A stretch of DNA of 64,000 nt from Serratia bockelmannii (GTDB taxonomy: Bacteria; Pseudomonadota; Gammaproteobacteria; Enterobacterales; Enterobacteriaceae). A model generated the notes under the pieces. The model saw only the letters and a program-made list of their open reading frames with translations. It did not search any database and was not told where the DNA came from. The stretch spans positions 558,001 to 622,000 of the forward strand of contig NZ_VOUX01000033.1 in assembly GCF_008011855.1 (NCBI RefSeq), read 5' to 3'. Positions 41,365 through 51,743 of the stretch are shown here, piece by piece; the first letter of the stretch is position 1; the number at the start of each line of letters is the position of its first letter. Both the position numbers and the translations under genes were made by a program.

Positions 41365-41949
41365 TCAACGTGGGGGGAGCCACTCTTTATTGGTGTATGC
41401 CGTCAAAACGTGGTCTTGCCACTGGCCATCGATCAGCAGGTAATCCTTGGCGTAACCTTCGCGTTCAAATCCCAGACGCGTCAGCAATGCGCCGCTGCGC
41501 TGGTTGTGCGGCATATAGTTGGCCATGATGCGGTGCATGCGCTGTTGGCGCAGCATATAGCGGATGGCGGACTGCAAGGCTTCGAACATCAGCCCTTGCC
41601 CCTGCCATTTCTCCCCCAGCGAATAGCCGAGGAAACAGGCGTGAAACGAACCGCGCAACACGTTACTGAAGTTCGCCACACCGCGGACTTCCTGCTCTTC
41701 CGGATCGAGCAGGATAAAATAGTAGGCGCTGCCCTGCTTTTGCATTTCAGCGATCATCCCCAGGCGCGCCTGCCAGCCGGACGGATAACAGTGGCTTTCA
41801 TCGCGCACCGGCTCCCAGGGTTTGAGAAAGGTCCGGTTCTCGGCATAATAGTCCGCCAGACGATAGGCGTCCCGTTCATGCACTAAACGGACCACCATCC
41901 GGTCGGTAGTAAGACGTACTTTTGGCGATGCAGAGCGGTAGCCGAACAT
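41365..41949 (-). CDS. rimJ: Ribosomal protein uS5 N-alanine acetyltransferase RimJ
   Basis: A 194-residue GNAT enzyme, the same length as in E. coli. It acetylates the N-terminal alanine of ribosomal protein S5. The acetyl-CoA-binding loop region [10 protein letters not shown] is intact. The start MFGYRS at 41949 matches E. coli; further ATGs upstream (41952, 41967) are rejected by homology. It heads the rimJ-yceH-mviM-murJ group and is divergent from mdtH. Confidence 0.96.
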   Translation of the reverse strand: MFGYRSASPKVRLTTDRMVVRLVHERDAYRLADYYAENRTFLKPWEPVRDESHCYPSGWQARLGMIAEMQKQGSAYYFILLDPEEQEVRGVANFSNVLRGSFHACFLGYSLGEKWQGQGLMFEALQSAIRYMLRQQRMHRIMANYMPHNQRSGALLTRLGFEREGYAKDYLLIDGQWQDHVLTAYTNKEWLPPR

Positions 41950-43500
<1,551 letters not shown>

Positions 43501-43573
43501 CGCCATAGAAATCCGGCCGAATCGGCAACAGCTGCTATCCTGTTAGTAAAAACACCCACAGGAGCCCGTCGGC

Positions 43574-43822
43574 ATGAGCGAAGAAGCAAAATTACCGCAA
43601 CTACTCGAACATATGATACTGAACTTGCGCATGATTTATGCGCGTTCCACCCTGCTGGAAAAAGCACTGGCCCACATCCTCGCCAGCGACGCCGGCCTGA
43701 AGGACGATATTATCAAGCAGCTGCAGGTCGTCACCGCCGCCAACGAACGTGACAGAATCGACCTCGAAGAAGCTCGCATTCACCTGATCGATGTGCTCAA
43801 CTCGGTACCGACCAAGAAATAA
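43574..43822 (+). CDS. Conserved-looking small helical protein of unknown function
   Basis: An 82-residue, probably all-helical soluble protein beginning MSEEAKLPQLLEHMILNLRM. It has no Cys, signal peptide or membrane segment. It has a good ribosome binding site (CAGGAG) and lies between mdtH and grxB, which are adjacent in E. coli. Codon use resembles the neighbours, so it is likely real. I do not recognise its family. Confidence 0.75.
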   Translation: MSEEAKLPQLLEHMILNLRMIYARSTLLEKALAHILASDAGLKDDIIKQLQVVTAANERDRIDLEEARIHLIDVLNSVPTKK

Positions 43823-43949
43823 CGCCCTCTAGCCCGTGCCGGTGCGCGGGCAATATCGCAATAACGCACCATCCAACACACGCACGTCAAGACAGCCTCG
43901 ATAAGCTGTGGTAACTATTGCTGTTAAAACCTGACAACCCGGAGCAAGC

Positions 43950-44597
43950 ATGAAACTGTTCATTTACGATCATTGCCCATTCTGCGTTAAAGCCCGCATG
44001 ATTTTCGGCCTGAAACGTTTGCCGATTCGCCTGGTCACGTTGCTCAACGACGATGAGACGACCCCGTTCAACCTGATCGGCAAAAAAATGGTGCCGATTC
44101 TGATTAAAGACAACGGTGAAGCGATGCCGGAAAGCCTGGATATCGTACGCTATGTCGATGGGTTGGACGGCAAGCCGGTCCTGACCGGCCGCACCAACCC
44201 GGCTATCGCCGAATGGCTGCAGCGGGTCGGCGGTTACAGCGCAAAATTGCTGCTGCCGCGTATTGCGCACGCCGATTTCGAAGAGTTTGCCACCGCCAGT
44301 GCGCGCCAGTACTTTATCGATAAAAAACAGGCGTCAATCGGAGATTTCGCCGAACATCTCGCCAACAGCGCCGATCTGATCGCCCAGTTGGAGGCCGATC
44401 TGCAAACCCTGTCACCGCTGATCGTCTCCGCTGACGCGGTGAACGGCGAGCTGTCCGAGGACGACATTCACCTGTTCCCGCTGCTACGTTCGTTGTCGAT
44501 CGTCGCCGGGGTTGCGCTGCCGGATAACGTGGAAGCCTACCGCAACCGCATGGCGCAGCGCAGCGAGGTGCCGTTGCTACTGGATATGGAACAATAA
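43950..44597 (+). CDS. grxB: Glutaredoxin 2
   Basis: A 215-residue GST-like glutaredoxin with the active site CPFC (C9, C12) in an N-terminal thioredoxin fold (KMVPILIKD cis-Pro loop) and a helical C-terminal domain. It reduces disulfides using glutathione. ATG is preceded by CCGGAGCAAGC. The UbiB-like gene follows 34 nt later. Confidence 0.96.
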   Translation: MKLFIYDHCPFCVKARMIFGLKRLPIRLVTLLNDDETTPFNLIGKKMVPILIKDNGEAMPESLDIVRYVDGLDGKPVLTGRTNPAIAEWLQRVGGYSAKLLLPRIAHADFEEFATASARQYFIDKKQASIGDFAEHLANSADLIAQLEADLQTLSPLIVSADAVNGELSEDDIHLFPLLRSLSIVAGVALPDNVEAYRNRMAQRSEVPLLLDMEQ

Positions 44598-44631
44598 CGT
44601 TCGAGAGTCACAAAAAGGACATGGCGTACTG

Positions 44632-46272
44632 ATGTTGAAAATGGTGCTCGCCACCGCTCGCGATCGGGCGCGGCTGAAGGAAATTACCTCCGTTCTGATT
44701 CGTTATGGTCTGCAAGACGTTCTGCGCTTGCTGGGCCTGGGGGCATTGCTGCGCGGTGTCCGCGGCGAGCCCGCCCTGCAGGACGCACAGACCCTACCTG
44801 AACGGCTGCGGGAGGCGCTCGAGGCGCTGGGCCCCACCTTCGTCAAATTCGGTCAGATCCTGGCCACGCGTTCTGACCTCCTGGATCCGGCCTGGACCGA
44901 CGAACTGGATCGCCTGCACAGCCAAGCGGCGGTATTGCCATGGGAGACACTGGCGCCGCAGATCGTTGCCGATCTGGGGGGCGAGCCCGAGCACCTGTTT
45001 GCCGAGTTCGATCGCACGCCGCTGGCGGCAGCGTCGATGGCGCAAATTTACCGCGCCCGCTTGCACAGTGGCGAACAGGTGGTGGTGAAAGTGCTGCGGC
45101 CCGGCCTGGCGAAAACCATCCACGCCGATCTGCGGCTGCTGGCCTCGCTGGCGGAAACCGTGGAGCAGCAGAGCCCCACGCTGGCACGCTATCGGCCGCG
45201 GCAGATGGTCCGAGCGCTGGCGACGGCGCTCAATCACGAGCTGGATTTAACTCACGAAGGGCATAACTGCGATCGCGTCGCCAAGATGTTTGCACGAGAA
45301 CCCGACGTGGTCGTGCCGAAAATCTATTGGCAATGGTCGTCTCCGCGTCTGTTAGTGCAGGAATACTTGCCCGGTACCGCGCCGGAGAACCCTCAGCAAT
45401 TGGCGGCGGCAGGCTTTGACGGCCCGCTGCTGGCGCAACGCGGCGCCCGCGCCTTTATGAGCATGGTGCTGGAGCATCGGCTGTATCACGCCGATCCCCA
45501 CCCCGGCAACGTCATGGCGCTGAGCGGTGACCGCGTCGGTTTTATCGACTTCGGTATGGTGGGCCAGCTGTCCGAGCGGCGGCGCAACCAGTTGCTCCTG
45601 CTGCTGCAGGCCATCGCCGATCGCCAATCCGAAGGCATCGTTAACACGCTGATCGCCTGGTCGGACAGCGAACCGTTGGACCTGATGGATCTGGAGTTGG
45701 CGGCGCAAAACTTTCTCGACAAACAGGCCGCCGCCACCCTGACGCTGGGCAAAGCCTTGACCGACCTGCTGGTGATGGCGCGTGAACACCAGCTGGCGTT
45801 GCCGCCCGACCTGGTCCTGCTGTTCAAGGCATTAATCACCGCCGACGGCGTGCTGCATCGGTTGGATCCGGCCTTCGACATCGTCGCCACGCTCAAGCCG
45901 ATGTTGCAACAAACGGTGCTGCAGCGCTATGCCCCCGACGCCGTGCGCCAGCGGTTGTTGGCCCTGGGCGGGGAAGCGCTCGACGCCGGAGAGGAGCTGC
46001 CGCAAACCCTGCGGTTGTTGGTACGTCGCCTGAAGCGGGGGCAGCTCAATGCCGAGATCAACGTCAAGAACCTCGGCCAATTGAGCAAAGCGCTGGAACG
46101 CGCCGCCGTCACGCTGGCTATCGCCATCGTCACCGCCGCTTTTGCTCTGGGCCTGGCGCCTTATCTGATGCATTCGTCGCTGCGGCTGTGGGGCATCCCG
46201 CTGTTCCCGCTGTTGGGGAGCGCGGCCTGCGTGGCCGGCGTAATTCTCTTGGCGCTACGATTGCGGCGCTGA
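44632..46272 (+). CDS. UbiB/AarF (ABC1) family kinase-like protein
   Basis: A 546-residue ABC1/ADCK-family protein. Visible motifs are the KxGQ motif KFGQ (72-75), the Ala-rich loop AAAS (132-135), the VAIK-like lysine K153, the catalytic loop HADPHPGN (286-293) and DFGM (306-309). Two hydrophobic helices close the C-terminus (about 499-540). This is the layout of UbiB, which acts in ubiquinone synthesis or distribution, but true ubiB lies with ubiE-ubiJ and the grxB location is not its locus, so this is probably a paralog. The start ATG at 44632 has AAGGAC 11 nt upstream. Confidence 0.88.
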   Translation: MLKMVLATARDRARLKEITSVLIRYGLQDVLRLLGLGALLRGVRGEPALQDAQTLPERLREALEALGPTFVKFGQILATRSDLLDPAWTDELDRLHSQAAVLPWETLAPQIVADLGGEPEHLFAEFDRTPLAAASMAQIYRARLHSGEQVVVKVLRPGLAKTIHADLRLLASLAETVEQQSPTLARYRPRQMVRALATALNHELDLTHEGHNCDRVAKMFAREPDVVVPKIYWQWSSPRLLVQEYLPGTAPENPQQLAAAGFDGPLLAQRGARAFMSMVLEHRLYHADPHPGNVMALSGDRVGFIDFGMVGQLSERRRNQLLLLLQAIADRQSEGIVNTLIAWSDSEPLDLMDLELAAQNFLDKQAAATLTLGKALTDLLVMAREHQLALPPDLVLLFKALITADGVLHRLDPAFDIVATLKPMLQQTVLQRYAPDAVRQRLLALGGEALDAGEELPQTLRLLVRRLKRGQLNAEINVKNLGQLSKALERAAVTLAIAIVTAAFALGLAPYLMHSSLRLWGIPLFPLLGSAACVAGVILLALRLRR

Positions 46273-46424
46273 TGCTTTCGGCGTTATCCGATAGGTCTCA
46301 CCCGCTTTTGCGCGCACTATCCTTTGCACATCGCCGCCTGTCGTTTTCACGCGCAGGCGGAACGTTTATAATGATTAATCAATTATCTGCAGCACTTTTC
46401 GCCAGCAGTCGCAATGAGGCATTA

Positions 46425-46988
46425 ATGAAGAAGATCCTGATGGGCGCAGCCGCCCTGCTGTTCGCCGGCGTATTGGCCGGTTGCAATCAACTGACCCAGT
46501 ACACCCTGAGCGAGCAGGAAGTGAATGATTACCTGCAGAAACACAACGACTATCAGAAGCAGATCGGCGTGCCCGGCTTGGTGGACGCCAATATCGTGCT
46601 GACTCAGCTGCAAAGCCAAATCGGCCGCAGCGAACCGGGTAAAGTTACCCTTTCCGGCGACGCCAAGGTCAATATCACGTCGATTCTCGGCCCGCAGACC
46701 GCGGATCTGAAGCTGACGCTGAAGGCGCAGCCGGTTTACGACCGGGCGCAGGGCGCCATTTTCCTGAAGGACATGGAGCTGACTGATTACAGCGTGCAGC
46801 CGGAAAAAATGCAGACGGTAATGAAAGCGCTGACGCCGTATCTTAACCAGTCACTGAAGTCTTACTTCGACCAAAAGCCGGCTTATGTGCTAAATCCTGA
46901 CAACAGCAAAACCGAAGCGCTGGCGAAAAAACTGGCGAAGGGGTTGGAAGTGAAGCCGGGTGAGTTGGTGATCCCGTTCAGCGACTGA
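46425..46988 (+). CDS. yceB: DUF1439 lipoprotein YceB
   Basis: A 187-residue lipoprotein with signal peptide and lipobox LAGC followed by NQLTQYT, nearly as in E. coli YceB. DUF1439 proteins have a tubular lipid-binding-like fold; the function is unknown. ATG 46425 follows ATGAGGCATTA. A strong hairpin follows, convergent with yebF. Confidence 0.95.
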   Translation: MKKILMGAAALLFAGVLAGCNQLTQYTLSEQEVNDYLQKHNDYQKQIGVPGLVDANIVLTQLQSQIGRSEPGKVTLSGDAKVNITSILGPQTADLKLTLKAQPVYDRAQGAIFLKDMELTDYSVQPEKMQTVMKALTPYLNQSLKSYFDQKPAYVLNPDNSKTEALAKKLAKGLEVKPGELVIPFSD

Positions 46989-47005
46989 CCTCGTCTTGAT
47001 GCATC

Positions 47006-47032
47006 AAGCCCGCCACCAGGCGGGCTTTTTAT
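47006..47032 (+). terminator. Terminator of yceB
   Basis: AAGCCCGCC/GGCGGGCTT with an ACCA loop and T5 run lies 17 nt past the yceB stop. Confidence 0.85.
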
Positions 47033-47044
47033 TGCAAAACAGTA

Positions 47045-47404
47045 TTACTGCGGCGCGCTGTAGGCGATTTCGCCGGTGTTGCAGTTGAGCGTCACGTTGT
47101 AGGTTTTATCTGCCTTGGTGCCACGCACCGTCAACGGTACCTGCCACACCTGATCCTTGCCGGTGATGGCATCCGGGCTCACCCAGGCGATCGGGGTTGC
47201 GGTGCCCAGCAGTTTTTTGTCCGCCTCCCAACGCGTGATGCGGTTCTGCAAGAAGTCGCGCTTGACCTGGGCGGCGATATCCGCCGGCTGCAGGCCTGCA
47301 CACTGCCCCACCTTGGCGGTGCGTTGCTCGTGATCCTGCGCCCACACCGCGGTTGATGCTCCCATCATGGCCAACAAGGCGATAGCCAAACCCATTTTTT
47401 TCAT
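47045..47404 (-). CDS. yebF: YebF-like secreted protein
   Basis: A 119-residue protein (E. coli YebF has 118) with a Sec signal peptide (cleavage after AVWA) and two cysteines in the mature part (C35 and C108) that match the YebF disulfide. Segments AAQVKRDFLQNRI, WVSPDAI and VPLTVRG align with YebF. E. coli YebF is exported to the medium through outer-membrane porins; its role is unknown. It lies downstream of yebG and yqfB on the same strand. Confidence 0.92.
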   Translation of the reverse strand: MKKMGLAIALLAMMGASTAVWAQDHEQRTAKVGQCAGLQPADIAAQVKRDFLQNRITRWEADKKLLGTATPIAWVSPDAITGKDQVWQVPLTVRGTKADKTYNVTLNCNTGEIAYSAPQ

Positions 47405-47474
47405 ATGTCCTCCCGTTGTGATTAGCGCTATCCGGGCGCCCATCCCTGGCTCACAACAGGGTTTCGGCAAAGAG

Positions 47475-47783
47475 TTACCGTTTGACGAACTCGATGACAA
47501 ACAGCGCATCCAGGCCCGGATAGATTTCCTTGATCACCTGCTTCAGTTCGCCGAGCGACATGTTTTCCTGCTGTGCGTGGCGTTCGGTCAGCGCATCCAG
47601 GCGCACCGGCGTTACCGACAGCACTTCGATAAAACAGAAAAAGACGCCGTCTTCATTGCGGCTTACGCGCAATACCTCGCCCGGTTCGAAGTGCGACTCA
47701 CTGGCATCCCGAATGGTGATGGTTTTACGCCCGGCCAGAATGTCTTGCTCAAAGCGGCTGAAGAAAGTTATTTCACGGCTCAT
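47475..47783 (-). CDS. yqfB: ASCH-domain N4-acetylcytidine amidohydrolase YqfB
   Basis: A 102-residue ASCH-domain protein matching E. coli YqfB (103), with [22 protein letters not shown] and the SESHF segment conserved. YqfB hydrolyses N4-acetylcytidine. The start ATG at 47783 follows AAAAGGATCTAAA. In E. coli yqfB lies elsewhere; here it separates yebG from yebF. Confidence 0.92.
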   Translation of the reverse strand: MSREITFFSRFEQDILAGRKTITIRDASESHFEPGEVLRVSRNEDGVFFCFIEVLSVTPVRLDALTERHAQQENMSLGELKQVIKEIYPGLDALFVIEFVKR

Positions 47784-47822
47784 TTTAGATCCTTTTTCAT
47801 CACAACACCGCAACATAAGTCA

Positions 47823-48146
47823 TTATGCTGCTTGCTTTTCTGACGCAGATCCCTCTTTTGGGTTAGATGTCGCTTTTTTCGCTTTGCTTTCCGCCGGTTT
47901 TTTGAGGGTTTCCGCCGGCGAAGCGCCACGCAAAATCAGACCCAGCGCGTCCTTATTCTCCGCCAGGAAGAAGCTCAAGCCTTCGCGCTGTTCGTCATCC
48001 AGAGTCAGCGGTGCCTGCTGCAGCCACTCCCCGAGATTGTCCGCCAGATCCAGCATTTTGTCGTAGGCGTCGGCTTCTTTCTTGCTCGCGAAAGTCATTT
48101 TTTCCTCACCGTTTCTCACCACCACATATTTAACTTCAACCGCCAT
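47823..48146 (-). CDS. yebG: DNA damage-inducible protein YebG
   Basis: A 107-residue YebG family protein beginning MAVEVKYVVVRNGEEKMTF, near-identical to E. coli YebG in the first 65 residues, with a longer Lys/Ala/Ser-rich tail. Function is unknown. A perfect LexA box lies 25-44 nt upstream of the start, so SOS induction is nearly certain. yqfB follows with a 39-nt gap. Confidence 0.95.
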   Translation of the reverse strand: MAVEVKYVVVRNGEEKMTFASKKEADAYDKMLDLADNLGEWLQQAPLTLDDEQREGLSFFLAENKDALGLILRGASPAETLKKPAESKAKKATSNPKEGSASEKQAA

Positions 48147-48170
48147 GCGTGCGTCCTCAAAAACTCAAAT

Positions 48171-48190
48171 TACTGTAATTATGTACAGTA
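48171..48190 (-). promoter_or_regulatory. LexA box of yebG
   Basis: TACTGT-AATTATGT-ACAGTA matches the LexA consensus in both TACTGT/ACAGTA arms with the required 8-nt spacer, just upstream of yebG. Confidence 0.92.
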
Positions 48191-48234
48191 TAAATAGATC
48201 GTGGCGGGAAGGCAAACCGCCGCCCGCCTTCGGC

Positions 48235-49617
48235 TTATTTCAGCAGCCGCACCTTGCAGCTTTTGCCTTTGATTTTGCCCTGCTGCAACTGTTGCAGCGC
48301 CTTGCGCGCGCTGGCTTTGCGGATTGCGACATAGGCATGCACTGGGAACATGTCAATCTTGCCCACTTCCGCCGCCGTCAGCCCGGCATCACCGGTCAGC
48401 GCCCCGAGAATATCGCCGGGACGGATCTTCGCCTTGCGGCCGCCGTCGATGCACAGCGTCACCATCTCCGCCTCCAGCGAGCCGTTGGCCGCCCCGCTCA
48501 GCTCGGACACCGGCGACCAGTCGACGCTCATCTGCAGATAGTCTTCAATCGCGTGCGCACGCGCCATTTCCTGCGGCGTGCACAGGCTGATCGCCAACCC
48601 GCTCATGCCGGCGCGGCCGGTACGGCCAATACGGTGCACATGCACTTCGGGATCGAACGCCAGTTCGTAGTTGACCACCAGCTCCAGCTCTTTAATATCC
48701 AGCCCGCGTGCGGCAACGTCGGTCGCCACCAATACTCGGCAACTGCGGTTGGCGAAACGCACCAACACCTGGTCGCGGTCGCGCTGTTCCAGATCGCCAT
48801 GCAGCGCCAGCGCGCTGATGCCGCGGGCCTCCAGGGCCTCAAGCACCGTCTGACAATCGCGTTTGGTATTGCAGAACACCACGCAGGACGCGGGTTGATG
48901 ATAGCGAATAGCCGACACCAGGAGCGCCGGGCGCTGATCGCGCGTAGTCTCATAAAAGCGTTGTTCGATGGAGGCCTGCGCTTCTCCATCGTCCACCTCG
49001 ACGCTCAGCGGCTGGCGTTGAACGCGCGCGCTGATGCGCTCGATGCCTGCCGGGTACGTGGCGGAAAACAGCAGCGTCTGACGTTGCGGCGGCGTATAGC
49101 TGATCACATCGTCGATGTCGTCGGCGAACCCCATGTCCAGCATGCGATCGGCCTCATCCAGCACCAGCACCTTCAGCTCGTCCAGCTGCAGCGTTTTCTT
49201 GCGCAGGTGTTCCTGGATACGGCCCGGCGTCCCCACCACGATGTGCGGCGCATGCACTAGCGAATCGAGCTGCGGCCCCATCGGCTGACCGCCGCACAGC
49301 GTCAGGATCTTGATGTTTTGCGTGAAACGCGCCAGGCGGCGCAGCTCTTTGCTCACCTGATCGGCCAGCTCGCGGGTGGGACAGAGCACCAGCGCCTGCG
49401 TGGCGACCTGACCGACGACGATACTGTTCAGCAGACCAATGCCGAAGGCCGCCGTTTTACCGCTGCCGGTTTTCGCCTTGGCGCGCACGTCCCGCCCTTG
49501 CAGGATGGCGGGCAATGCGGCGGCCTGTACCGGCGTCATTTCGGCGTACCCCAGTTCGTTGAGGTTGGCCAACTGTTCGGCTGGCAGCGGCAGGGAAGAA
49601 AAAGAAACTGTGCTCAC
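48235..49617 (-). CDS. dbpA: ATP-dependent RNA helicase DbpA
   Basis: A 460-residue DEAD-box helicase specific for 23S rRNA hairpin 92, acting in 50S assembly. Motifs AKTGSGKT, DEAD, SAT and HRIGRTGR are intact, and a C-terminal DbpA RNA-binding domain is present. The start is GTG at 49617 (MSTVSFSSLPL). It lies downstream of the cold-shock gene, separated from it by a terminator. Confidence 0.97.
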   Translation of the reverse strand: MSTVSFSSLPLPAEQLANLNELGYAEMTPVQAAALPAILQGRDVRAKAKTGSGKTAAFGIGLLNSIVVGQVATQALVLCPTRELADQVSKELRRLARFTQNIKILTLCGGQPMGPQLDSLVHAPHIVVGTPGRIQEHLRKKTLQLDELKVLVLDEADRMLDMGFADDIDDVISYTPPQRQTLLFSATYPAGIERISARVQRQPLSVEVDDGEAQASIEQRFYETTRDQRPALLVSAIRYHQPASCVVFCNTKRDCQTVLEALEARGISALALHGDLEQRDRDQVLVRFANRSCRVLVATDVAARGLDIKELELVVNYELAFDPEVHVHRIGRTGRAGMSGLAISLCTPQEMARAHAIEDYLQMSVDWSPVSELSGAANGSLEAEMVTLCIDGGRKAKIRPGDILGALTGDAGLTAAEVGKIDMFPVHAYVAIRKASARKALQQLQQGKIKGKSCKVRLLK

Positions 49618-49723
49618 GGCGATAACTCTTATATGACGAATGGAATGGCGGCGCGCCCGCAGGTTGGCGCCGAATCAGGGGTAAATGATAACAGAGATGG
49701 GCGGCGTTACGGGGTGCGGGCAT

Positions 49724-49748
49724 AAAAAAACCCGCCGGCGGCGGGTTT
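49724..49748 (-). terminator. Terminator of the cold-shock gene
   Basis: AACCCGCC/GGCGGGTT with a GGC loop and a T7 run on the minus strand, 17 nt past the csp stop; the plus strand also has TTTCTT. Confidence 0.8.
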
Positions 49749-49764
49749 CTTGGCAACGCAGTCG

Positions 49765-49974
49765 TTAAATCGCAACGACGTTGGCTGCAGCAGGGCCACG
49801 TTGGCTGTCCTGGATGGAGAATTCAACCTGCTGGCCTTCAGCCAGGGTTTTGAACCCATCGCTAACGATAGCGGAAAAATGAACGAAAACGTCTTTAGAA
49901 CCGTCGGCAGGCGTGATGAAGCCGAAACCTTTGCTTTCGTTGAACCATTTAACGTGACCAGTGATCTTGCTCAT
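49765..49974 (-). CDS. Cold-shock-like RNA chaperone (CspC/CspE type)
   Basis: A 69-residue single cold-shock domain with RNP1 KGFGFI and RNP2 VFVHF. The sequence is intermediate between E. coli CspC ([17 protein letters not shown]) and CspE (MSKI start). It binds single-stranded RNA and melts secondary structure. ATG 49974 gives the family start; the longer frame to 50013 is leader. It is divergent from purT. Which paralog it is cannot be fixed from this window. Confidence 0.93.
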   Translation of the reverse strand: MSKITGHVKWFNESKGFGFITPADGSKDVFVHFSAIVSDGFKTLAEGQQVEFSIQDSQRGPAAANVVAI

Positions 49975-50148
49975 TTGTGTTTCCTTTACTTGATAAACCT
50001 GCCTTAACGGCACGAGACGCGAAAACCCTGTGATATGTAGGCCTTCTTTCGCCGTCGGTTATTAACGCATAATCGCTCATGCAGGGCAAATATTTCTGTT
50101 TGTTATAAAAACAGTCAGTTAGCAACAAACTTGGCGCAGCGGCTGTGA

Positions 50149-50164
50149 ACGCAATCGTTTTCGT
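50149..50164 (+). promoter_or_regulatory. PurR box upstream of purT
   Basis: ACGCAATCGTTTTCGT matches the PurR operator (ACGCAAACGTTTGCGT) at 14 of 16 bases, 57 nt upstream of purT, and abuts a TATACT -10-like hexamer. Purine repression of purT is expected. Confidence 0.8.
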
Positions 50165-50220
50165 ATATACTGCCCGCCGATCATCAATCCGCTTACTTTC
50201 ACCGATCCAGGTACGACACT

Positions 50221-51399
50221 ATGTTAACGATTGGAACCGCCCTGCGCCCTTCCGCCACCCGCGTTATGTTGCTCGGCTCCGGGGAGCTGGGTAAAGAAGT
50301 CGCCATTGAATGCCAGCGCCTCGGTCTGGAAGTGATCGCCGTCGATCGCTATCCCGACGCCCCCGCCATGCATATGGCGCACCGCAGCCACGTCATCAAT
50401 ATGCTGGATGGTGACGCGCTGAAAGCCGTTATCGAACAAGAGCGGCCTGACTATATCGTTCCCGAAATCGAAGCGATCGCCACTGCCATGCTGGTCGAGC
50501 TTGAACGCCAGGGCCACCGCGTGGTGCCCTGTGCCGAAGCCACCCGCCTGACGATGAACCGTGAAGGCATCCGCCGTCTGGCGGCGGAAGAGCTCGCTCT
50601 GCCCACCTCAAGCTACCGCTTTGCCGACAGTGAAATCGCCTTCCGGCAGGCGGTCGAACACATCGGCTACCCGTGCATCGTCAAACCGGTGATGAGCTCC
50701 TCCGGCAAAGGCCAAAGCCTGATCCGCACGCCCGAACAGCTGCAAAGCGCCTGGGATTACGCCCAACAGGGTGGTCGTGCCGGTGGTGGCCGGGTGATCG
50801 TCGAAGGGCTGGTAAGATTTGATTTTGAAATTACGCTGCTGACCATCAGCGCCGTGGACGGCGTGCATTTCTGCGAGCCGATCGGGCACCGTCAGGAAGA
50901 CGGAGATTATCGCGAATCCTGGCAGCCTCAGCGTATGTCGGCTACGGCGCTGAGCCGTGCTCAGGCTATCGCGGAGAAGGTGGTGAAAGCCCTGGGTGGC
51001 TTCGGCCTGTTCGGCGTGGAGCTGTTCGTCTGCGGCGACGACGTGATCTTCAGCGAAGTGTCGCCACGCCCGCACGATACCGGCATGGTCACAATGATTT
51101 CACAGGATCTGTCTGAGTTCGCCCTGCACGTGCGCGCGTTTCTCGGTTTGCCGATCGGCGCTATCCGCCAGTTCGGCCCTTCCGCTTCGGCGGTGATCCT
51201 GCCACAGCTCACCAGCACCGATGTGCGCTTCAGCGGATTGGAAAACGCGCTGCGCGGGCACAACCAGCTGCGTCTGTTCGGCAAGCCGGAAATCGCCGGC
51301 CAGCGCCGCCTGGGCGTAGCGCTGGCGACGGCGGACACCACGGAACAGGCGGTGGAACAAGCGAAACAGGCCGCCACCGCAGTGGTGGTCAACGGTTGA
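50221..51399 (+). CDS. purT: Formate-dependent GAR transformylase PurT
   Basis: An ATP-grasp enzyme making formyl-glycinamide ribonucleotide from GAR, formate and ATP in purine synthesis. The 392 residues equal E. coli PurT. The flexible loop SSSGKGQS, the ATP-grasp segment [10 protein letters not shown] and the metal ligands in [12 protein letters not shown] are visible. Monocistronic, with a PurR box upstream. Confidence 0.98.
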   Translation: MLTIGTALRPSATRVMLLGSGELGKEVAIECQRLGLEVIAVDRYPDAPAMHMAHRSHVINMLDGDALKAVIEQERPDYIVPEIEAIATAMLVELERQGHRVVPCAEATRLTMNREGIRRLAAEELALPTSSYRFADSEIAFRQAVEHIGYPCIVKPVMSSSGKGQSLIRTPEQLQSAWDYAQQGGRAGGGRVIVEGLVRFDFEITLLTISAVDGVHFCEPIGHRQEDGDYRESWQPQRMSATALSRAQAIAEKVVKALGGFGLFGVELFVCGDDVIFSEVSPRPHDTGMVTMISQDLSEFALHVRAFLGLPIGAIRQFGPSASAVILPQLTSTDVRFSGLENALRGHNQLRLFGKPEIAGQRRLGVALATADTTEQAVEQAKQAATAVVVNG

Positions 51400-51433
51400 C
51401 ACTCACGGGGCCGCTTGCGCGGCCCCGATAACA

Positions 51434-51673
51434 TCAATAGTCTTCGTCTTCTTCAGCATCGTCATCCCGCGACGCCTCCGGTGCGGCATCCTGCTGCTCG
51501 TCTTCGTCATCGAACAGCACCGCAACCTGAGCGCCCTGATGCTGCTCACGAATTTCCTGCGCAACGCGAGCAATGGCCTCACCGCTGCTCATGCCCTGTT
51601 CCATCAGCTGATGGATGCGATCCGCCGCTTCCTGCTGCTCCGCGTGGCTCAGTAATGGCATACCTGCATGCAT
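51434..51673 (-). CDS. yoaH: UPF0181 family protein YoaH
   Basis: A 79-residue protein matching E. coli YoaH (59) over the first 55 residues ([20 protein letters not shown] region), then extended by about 20 strongly acidic residues (many Asp/Glu). Function is unknown. The start ATG at 51673 aligns with the E. coli start; a second in-frame ATG is at 51661. In E. coli yoaH lies next to pabB; here the waaH-like gene is in between. Confidence 0.9.
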   Translation of the reverse strand: MHAGMPLLSHAEQQEAADRIHQLMEQGMSSGEAIARVAQEIREQHQGAQVAVLFDDEDEQQDAAPEASRDDDAEEDEDY

Positions 51674-51743
51674 GTGTCGTTCTCTCCGGCAAAAGGGAGA
51701 GCGAGTATACGCGCTAACGCGGCGGATCCCAACGTCTTGTGGC

